Shown piece after piece: positions 57,948-64,000 of a stretch of DNA of 64,000 nucleotides. Source of the DNA: Spirometra erinaceieuropaei (Eukaryota; Platyhelminthes; Cestoda; Diphyllobothriidea; Diphyllobothriidae); contig CACRXP010000172.1 in the NCBI GenBank assembly GCA_902702965.1, positions 374,165-438,164 on the forward strand, written 5' to 3'. Numbering within the stretch: position 1 is the first letter of the stretch; the number at the start of each line of letters is the position of its first letter. Position numbers and translations under genes: made by a program. The notes beneath the pieces were generated by a model. That model saw only the letters and a list, made by a program, of their open reading frames with translations, had not been told where the DNA came from and searched no databases.

Positions 57948-58762
57948 ACCCCCCCCCACCCTCGCTCTTTCTTCGTCTTCATCAGCTCTCCCGGTGACAA
58001 TCGTTTCTTCTTGAGTTTGGACGCCTGCTTAAAACTACTTTCTATTTATTTAGTTGTTACGGTCGTTTCTCGGTCTTGCGACAGACAACTTCTACGTTTT
58101 TTCTCCCAGATGTTTATTTCCGTTTTTCCCGTTATTATTGTTTTCTTTATGCACCTAAGTTAATTCCCTCCATCATGGCTTGCCCTCACATCCTACGCTT
58201 TCGACCATCTCAATCTTTTGTCCGTTTTCCGGACTACTTGTTTGTTAGATTTTGTTCCTGCCCACGCCCAGCACCTCCCATGGGGGTGAATTTATGTTCT
58301 TTCTAACACTAGTCGTCTGTTGAACCGCATTTCCACGTCAACTACACCGACGGCTATTTTCCTGTCTTTATTTCAGCTCTACTTTGACATATTTTCCCTT
58401 CCTATTTTTCTATCTATCAGTCCTAATCACCTACATGTCTTTAACAATTAGTTGTTTCTTTTTAGCCTTTGTAATCGAGCTTATGCTGTTAACAACTTTG
58501 CGTATTGAATAGTTGTAGTCAAATTACGCAGATCGCTTGGTCTTTTAAAAATCATCAAAGCCTGTTTCGACCTGTTTATTCTAGATTATACATTTTAACA
58601 TCACCTACGTCGTTGAAGGCCGTTTTTTGCCGTCACCTATAACTCCATATGTATCAACGTCTGAAGATGCACTGATGTCTTTTCGAGTTTAAATCCTTCT
58701 TCGTTCTCCTTTCACCTTCGTCTGACGTTTCAAACTCTGGAATTAGTCACCCGTTACCACCG
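57948..58762. other. Pyrimidine-rich unannotated interval
   Basis: Begins with a run of nine C (about 57950-57958) and is rich in T and C on plus to about 58720. No gene recognised. Confidence 0.4.
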
Positions 58763-58937
58763 ACAGGGCAACGGGCTCGTGGCGCAGTGGTTAGAGGCGT
58801 GGACGTCTAACTAACAGGTCGCGAGTTCGAGGCTCGGATGTTCCACACCTTGGGCTTGGGTGTGACTGGCTGACGACGGCTAATAAGCCAGAAATGGCCA
58901 TTCCAGTTTCCCTTGTCTTTGTCGGTCATGCCATTTT
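58763..58937 (+). mobile_element. SINE-A copy, near full length
   Basis: A box TGGCGCAGTGG (58780-58790) and B box GTTCGAGGC (58825-58833). The body GACTGGCTGACGACGGC, TAATAAGCCAGAAATGGCC, ATTCCAGTTTCCCTTGTC and GTCGGTCATGCC is almost the same as in the 63733 copy. No clear target-site duplication found. Confidence 0.88.
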
Positions 58938-59419
58938 ATCTCCTGTTTTGCCGTTCCAACATGTTAATCGTCTCGTTCACTTCATGTTTTCCTGAAACCG
59001 GTCAGGAAATGCTGAACACAATCGTCTGTTTAATGTCGTTCTCGTTCGTTGCCATTCCCTACTGTGTTCTGCATTTCCCAGCACCGCTCCAGCATTTCTG
59101 TGCCTATTGAGAAGATATCGTACTGGTGTACCGACGACGAGTATTCCGCAGTTTTGGCCTTCTATCTGATGCTATCTTATGAGTAAATGTTTTTCATTAT
59201 TTCAAGTGAATGAAAATAACTGGGCTGGATTGTTTTCGGTCCTACGTTGTTTCCTCCCGATCTTAACCACGCAGTCGGTCCACGCCGGCTGCCGCAGACT
59301 TTCTTCGTCTTTATTCTTCAACAATGAAAGATCGCTATTAATGCCTGAAAAAAAACGGTTGGCACCGGTGAATTTGAAGGGTTTTTCTCTTTCCAATATT
59401 TGCAATTGTCATTAAATAT
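58938..59419. other. Unannotated interval
   Basis: Pyrimidine-rich on plus; a 65-codon frame (58913-59110) begins inside the SINE and is not a gene candidate. Confidence 0.3.
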
Positions 59420-60030
59420 ACAGAATATGACGTTTTGCTTAAAATGCAAACCAAAATACTAAAATGTTTATGCGGTCGTAAAACATACCAGGGTAGGATT
59501 GCGATATTTAATGTCATGCAGCGACTTCAAAAATATTTCAGTTGCGTCATAGTATCAGTTTTTAGATTTGCTCCTTTTCGGGCGCCGATGATGTTCGATA
59601 TCCTTATAAATGCTAACGTATTTGGCAGAAAACATGTTCATTTCTTTTACTCGTTCGATACTTAATAAAGTTCTTTTCGAAACTTTTTTAAACGATTTTT
59701 GCTTCCCGAATCATATTAAATCTGATCTGTCTCTGCGCTTACGTACAGGGTCTTCAGGTTATGAACCGTATCCTTTTCGTGTAAGGAAATTCATACATTC
59801 ATTTTTTCTATTAAAATATACTAAATGGTATTCATCGAATTCTAGGGTTAATTTGGGTCTTGTTCTGTGTTTTGCAAGGAACAGTAATAAACGAATAAAG
59901 ACGGTGGTATTCGAGTGGACAATTCTCGGTCTCAAAAGTTCTCATAATTACAAATTTTCAAACCAAACACTGCCCTTTCTTCTGGTACAAATGTTGAATA
60001 AACGTAATTTACTATAGAACGTGTTCAATA
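59420..60030. mobile_element. Foldback element copy 13, degenerate left part
   Basis: Follows the family order with many changes: ATGTTCGATATCCTTATAAA, GGCAGAAAACATGTTCATTTC, CTTTTTTAAACGATTTTTGC, GTCTCTGCGCTTACGTACAG, CGGTCTCAAAAGTTCTCAT. It abuts copy 14 directly. Ends not definable. Confidence 0.5.
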
Positions 60031-60041
60031 AAAAGTAATTG

Positions 60042-60745
60042 CAGCAGGTGGGCTTAATCATGAAATGCGTTCTCTAAATTCCGAAATGCGTTCTCGTTTC
60101 GAAAAGATTACTTAAGTAAAGATGTAAACCTAATCATTGTAAAGCACAACTCTATTATAATTCGGTTACCACAGGATGCCGGCTTTCGAAAATAATTCCT
60201 TCCAAATGCATGCAAAAATTACGCCTTGCAAAAAATGACTGCTTAAGTAGCATATATTTTTTTCATTGATTTCCATGCCCTTGAGGATTAAATTATATTT
60301 TATGAAAAACATGCGAAATATATTTATTCTCCTGCTCATTCGGTAGAAATATACGTTTTCTTCAAATTTTATAGTCGAAGAAAGAGTATAATTCGGTTTT
60401 AAAAAACTACTCCAATTCTATAATGTTGAAGCCTGACCTACCGTTACACTCACATTTAGGGTTTCAGACCTACAAAACAGTACATTTTCTGCGTACGGAA
60501 AGCCACGCATTTCTCCACGGTAATAAAGGGGGGCCATATTGATTCACAATATTTAATAGTGGATTTTATCCATATTGTTCATTTTACAAGCCACCTTAGT
60601 AAATGCAGAGTCATGAAGATTTATGAACGGCCATTTTACGGTATTAAATTTTTTCTCATTTAGAAACCTTTTAAAACCCATTGATACTCTTCCTTCGAGT
60701 ATAAAACTGGAAGAAGACGTTATTTTCTATCGAACATGCAAACTA
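60042..60745. mobile_element. Foldback element copy 14 (subfamily A), right end missing
   Basis: The left end CAGCAGGTGGGCTTAATCAT is followed by the full left arm (CGAAATGCGTTCTCGTTTCG, GGATGCCGGCTTTCGAAAA, TTTCATTGATTTCCATGCCC) and the centre. The match stops at about 60745, soon after GAAGAAGACGTTATTTTCTA, so the outer right arm is lost. Confidence 0.8.
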
Positions 60746-61841
60746 ACCGTGCTTTTTAAAACAATCCAGGAAACTTTGACCCATAGACTAGCGAGTCCTG
60801 CCTTGAAATAGGTTTGTCTTTTCCCTTGCCCTATCTGACTTTTAGTTCTTCTGGTTGCCGTCCTCCTCTGTCTAATGTCCTTTTATTTTTAAACATGCGT
60901 ATCAAATGTGTATCAGGTCCAATATCTCAGGTTCATTGCTTCCCCTTTTTCAGTCTACCGTCGCCTCTCCTCCCGACGGAGCTGAGTTGACTAATCAACG
61001 CTTATCTTGCTATCTTGATGCATAGCTATTTCCCGTCGTCTCATTTCTTCGCTTCGTGCCAACCTCCTCAACAGATTTCCTTTCCTATTGTCCTTCTTAA
61101 TCACTGCTTTTGCTCCTGTTTTTGTTGTTTTTACAGCCCTCCTTCATCCTTCCAACGCTAAATATGCTTCTGCCTACTGTTCTTAATTGCGTAAGCCTCC
61201 GGCTCTCCTATGTAGTCGGGTGTGCTGCTTTCATGCTGCTAGTTTCCTTGTCCTTTTTCACGCTCTCTTTCTCTCCCATTTTTTGAGTCGTTCAGCTTTA
61301 ATCCTCTAACACCTGTCCCCTCTTTAACATCTTTCTTGCTTAAATCCTCATAACAGTCTACACCGGATCGGCTACTTTGTCAACCTCAGTGGTTGATAGC
61401 TGCTACTTCCTGAACTTCCTTTCTTGCACTTGATTTTGAGGATTGGCGCAGGGGGGCATAGGTCGGACCGACGTTTGAGTCAAAAATTTGCCAAATGCCT
61501 AAAGTGGGACTAATGGATGCTGGAAGGAGACTCGGATGTTGTCTGTTCGTCAACCTGGTTAGTCTAAGTCAAGGTCCCCAGGCCCACCTGAAAGGGTTGA
61601 CTTTTTGTTCCTGGCAGAAATTTGAGGTCCTAACAGGACGCATTACAAGTCGAGTTACAAGATATTGGAAGGCGTGACCTATCTGCAGGACGCCGCGGGT
61701 TAATAAGCTAGTGTTTTTATTTGTTGGTGTCTCAGCTTATAGTCCCATTCTGAAATTCTCCAAAATTAAGGAGTTCGATGCAAACGCTTTCCCTCCTTGC
61801 GAGTTCTCCATTTTGCATGGCTGATTTTGATAAAAAAATCA
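60746..61841. other. Pyrimidine-rich unannotated interval
   Basis: From about 60800 to 61430 the plus strand is strongly enriched in T and C. No gene is recognised; a 60-codon frame at 61495-61677 has no known motif. Confidence 0.4.
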
Positions 61842-61957
61842 AAGTCGGCTAAAACAATGGACTACATTGAGCGTTGGGCGTGATAAATGCGGCAGATACC
61901 AATCTCCTCTGCGTAGTAGACTCATTAGCCTTTCGTTACTACGACAGTCGCAATATG
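61842..61957 (+). repeat. Direct repeat G, left member
   Basis: About 115 bp, matching 63143-63256. Shared marks: CTAAAACAATGGACTACATT, GGCGTGATAAATG, CCTCTGCGTAGTAGACTCAT and ACAGTCGCAAT. Confidence 0.75.
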
Positions 61958-63142
61958 CGGGTGCATACTGACTTTATTATATTTTCTTTTATATTGTCCT
62001 CTCTTTTTTTACTACGTGCGATTTTTTTGATTCATTGTTAGGTTTTTGGATGCTTTTAGGGCTAGCTGGGTTATCTGTCATTTCTTGCCTTGTTTCTTGT
62101 GTGGGAGGGGGGGATCTACCTTTTGTAGTCCCTTGATGGTGTACTTAATCATGGCTGGCGTTTCTCCAGTGTTTTTGTTGAGGCGGGTATTTTGAAGTAT
62201 TGTCCTTCTTACATTGATTGAGTCTATTATAAAGTTAGGTTTGTTTCTTTTTATGTTCTGGGTACACGCTGTTTTTAGGGCCGGTTACTGGAATTCTACC
62301 TTTTTGGTAAGTGTTGTGTTAAAGTTTCCTGTTTTATTTTTTAGTTTTTTTACTTCACTCTGGCGGTGTTTTGTTAGTATTTGTATGTACTGGCTGTTTA
62401 AATTTTATTCTACTCATTTCTGTTTTAAATTTGTAGACCAGGTTGGGAGTACATTTAATTCCATATCTCTTTATCTTCTGTATCAAATCTTTTAGTCGCT
62501 TTTTTACACAGATTTTATATTTTCTCGGCTTATTTGTGGTTATTACATCTTTTGAGCATCCGAGTGTATATGTTACCTTTTGTATTTAAGTGGTGTTGAG
62601 GGGCCGGAGAGATTTTGGATTCTTGTTATTTGTTTTTGGTGACCCCCTTGTCGTTGCCGTTATTTTATAGGTCGAGAGTAGGTGTGGGTACTGCTTATCC
62701 TTTTCTTCATATTCTTTTGATTTTGTCTGCATGCAGTCTTTCTGATCAGTTTTTTGTATAGGCTGACGAAGGATAGTTATTTGTATAGCACGTTCAAAAG
62801 TTGATGTTAGGCTTTTATGCTATATATTTTATTTTGAAATATTTTCTTTACATGTAAAAGAACCGCTGGTGTGGCATTGCCAAGGGGGCATAAAACAATG
62901 TATTTTATTAAGGATGTCGGGTTTGCGTCTCGAAGGGGGAGTTTCCCCTAGTTATTTTGTGACTTTAGCTTATTATGAGAATACTGGTTTGTCTAATCAG
63001 GGAAGCCGTAAGCTATATTGATATAATTTACATGCTTTTTACTGGTTTTGTGGGGTTGTTGATTAGTCTTTTGGTGATCTTTTTTTTATTGTGTGTCGGC
63101 GTAAGATTTTGGGTAATGCTCAGATTCGTAAGGGTTCTAACA
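61958..63142. other. T- and G-rich segment between direct repeats
   Basis: About 1.2 kb in which the plus strand is very rich in T, with G next and C rare. Frames at 62214-62495 and 62975-63184 translate to hydrophobic strings, which is what T-rich DNA gives by chance. No gene claimed. Confidence 0.45.
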
Positions 63143-63256
63143 GAGTCGACTAAAACAAAGGACTGCGTTAAGCGTTCGGCGTGATAAATGAGACAAATGT
63201 CAACCTCCTTTGCGTGGTAGCCTCGTGAACCTTTTGTTGCTAGGACAATCGCAATA
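63143..63256 (+). repeat. Direct repeat G, right member
   Basis: Matches 61842-61957 at roughly three of four bases: CTAAAACAAAGGACTGCGTT, GGCGTGATAAATGAGAC, CCTTTGCGTGGTAGCCTCGT, ACAATCGCAAT. Confidence 0.75.
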
Positions 63257-63720
63257 CCCTGTCATTTCGCGGTCGAAAGGGACCCTGGGGAGTTAAACTG
63301 ATGGCAGGAGTTGGACTAAATTCCCCACAAAAACAATTCTAAGGATGATCAAATGCCAGCCCATTCATTGCAATAGAAATCTTATTCCTCTGATGGCTCA
63401 GGGTCGTGCTCGACCTCAGCCGAAGCGCCGACATGGCAGCATTTATAGAAGAGATTACTGACGTCGGTACGCAGCTACTGAAATTACTTCCTTCCATGTC
63501 GGCGCCTGCTTAGCAATTGAAGCGATAATTGCTCGGTCGGCAAAATCGGTGTCATTAATGCTCGGGTTTTTATGTGCTGCAGCTCAGCACTTTAGTGACC
63601 TGGCAATCTGAGTCGTAAATATCGCTCTAGAGCAGCACGTGCAGCATGCGCAGCACATCGAGTGCCTCTATGTGCTGTTGCCTCCGGTTGTGGGTTCGGA
63701 CGAAACGCTAAGAAACGGAG
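63257..63720. other. Unannotated interval
   Basis: Mixed composition, GC-richer than its left neighbour. A 12-base string, CGCCGACATGGA-like, occurs at 63428 and inverted at 63495 (GCGCCGACATGG and CCATGTCGGCGC), giving an inverted pair about 60 bp apart. Confidence 0.4.
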
Positions 63721-63933
63721 ACATAGCTAGTTCGAAAACCGACAGGGCAACGGGCTCGTGGCCCAGTGGGTAGAGGCGTGGACTTCTAAACCAACAGGTC
63801 GCGAGTTCGAGGCTCGGGTGTTCCACACTTCGGGCTTGGGTATGGCTGGCTGACGACGGCTAATAAGCCAGAAATGGCCATTCCAATCTCCCTTGTCTTT
63901 GTCGGTAATAGCATTCTGCCTACATAGCTAGTT
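63721..63933 (+). mobile_element. SINE-A copy with 12-bp target-site duplication
   Basis: ACATAGCTAGTT occurs at 63721-63732 and again at 63922-63933, directly bordering a 189-bp SINE. The A box TGGCCCAGTGG lies at 63759-63769 and the B box GTTCGAGGC at 63805-63813; the anticodon-loop position reads CTTCTAA. The body runs GGGTATGGCTGGCTGACGAC, GGCTAATAAGCCAGAAATGG, and ends at ATAGCATTCTGCCT. There is no poly(A) tail. Such an element is transcribed by RNA polymerase III and inserted using LINE proteins. This is the reference copy of the family in this window. Confidence 0.93.
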
Positions 63934-64000
63934 GTCAGACGTCTTACCTAAGCCCCTGAGAGAATTAGGCTATAACCCCTGACCTCGAAACGACTTCAAC

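Noticed and set aside
57687..58163. A 158-codon gene
   Set aside because: It runs through the second unit of a tandem duplication and into a C-run and pyrimidine tract; the frame is not kept in the first unit.
62214..62495. A small membrane protein
   Set aside because: The hydrophobic translation follows from the T-rich composition of the whole segment; neighbouring frames look alike.
61842..63256. An LTR retrotransposon
   Set aside because: Direct repeats exist, but no primer-binding site, polypurine tract, TG...CA ends or coding sequence is visible between them.
1..64000. CRISPR array, bacterial operon or prophage
   Set aside because: No regularly spaced short direct repeats, no ribosome-binding-site-led gene series, and all recognised elements are eukaryotic.

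Overview
The window looks like repeat-rich, gene-poor nuclear DNA from an animal, most likely a parasitic flatworm and perhaps a tapeworm. Four things seen in the sequence support this: an RTE-type non-LTR retrotransposon with flatworm-like domain order, Penelope-like retroelement (PLE) remnants with a GIY-YIG endonuclease tail, tRNA-derived SINEs with A and B boxes, and degenerate CCCTAA telomere-type repeats. The phylum call is an inference from the mobile elements; no host gene is present to confirm it. There is no sign of bacterial organisation. Short open frames are scattered on both strands as expected by chance, and I recognise no intact host protein-coding gene, no canonical free-standing tRNA and no rRNA.

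Layout. 0-7 kb: unique-looking sequence with a SINE (491-653) and two PLE remnants (4585-4715, 5850-6525). 7.1-10.2 kb: a decayed RTE-clade LINE with endonuclease and reverse transcriptase, broken by one in-frame stop and one frameshift. 10.5-31.9 kb: several copies of a ~0.95-1.0 kb foldback element, an interstitial telomere-like tract (15541-15775), PLE 3' ends, and a ~380-bp repeat at 17131-17515. 35.1-36.1 kb: a cluster of a second tRNA-derived SINE in both orientations. 37-46.6 kb: PLE and SINE fragments, often as inverted pairs, plus two foldback copies. 46.6-57.4 kb: sparse SINEs and three more foldback copies. 57.4-64 kb: a tandem duplication, foldback copies, long stretches of strand-asymmetric pyrimidine- or T/G-rich DNA, and a well preserved SINE with a 12-bp target-site duplication at the right end.

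The dominant signal is the foldback family: 14 full or partial copies make up roughly 12 kb of the window. They have very long terminal inverted repeats, ends beginning CAG(T/C), and TA next to the intact ends, which suggests non-autonomous Tc1/mariner-type DNA transposons. They carry no convincing transposase. The copy at 30881-31873 has a 251-bp perfect inverted repeat and looks like the most recent, or a recently homogenised, member. A second theme is that SINE and PLE pieces recur as head-to-head inverted pairs, so the region is rich in sequence that could form long hairpins or double-stranded RNA. The LINE could in principle have supplied retroposition machinery for the SINEs, but I see no shared 3' tail linking it to either SINE family.
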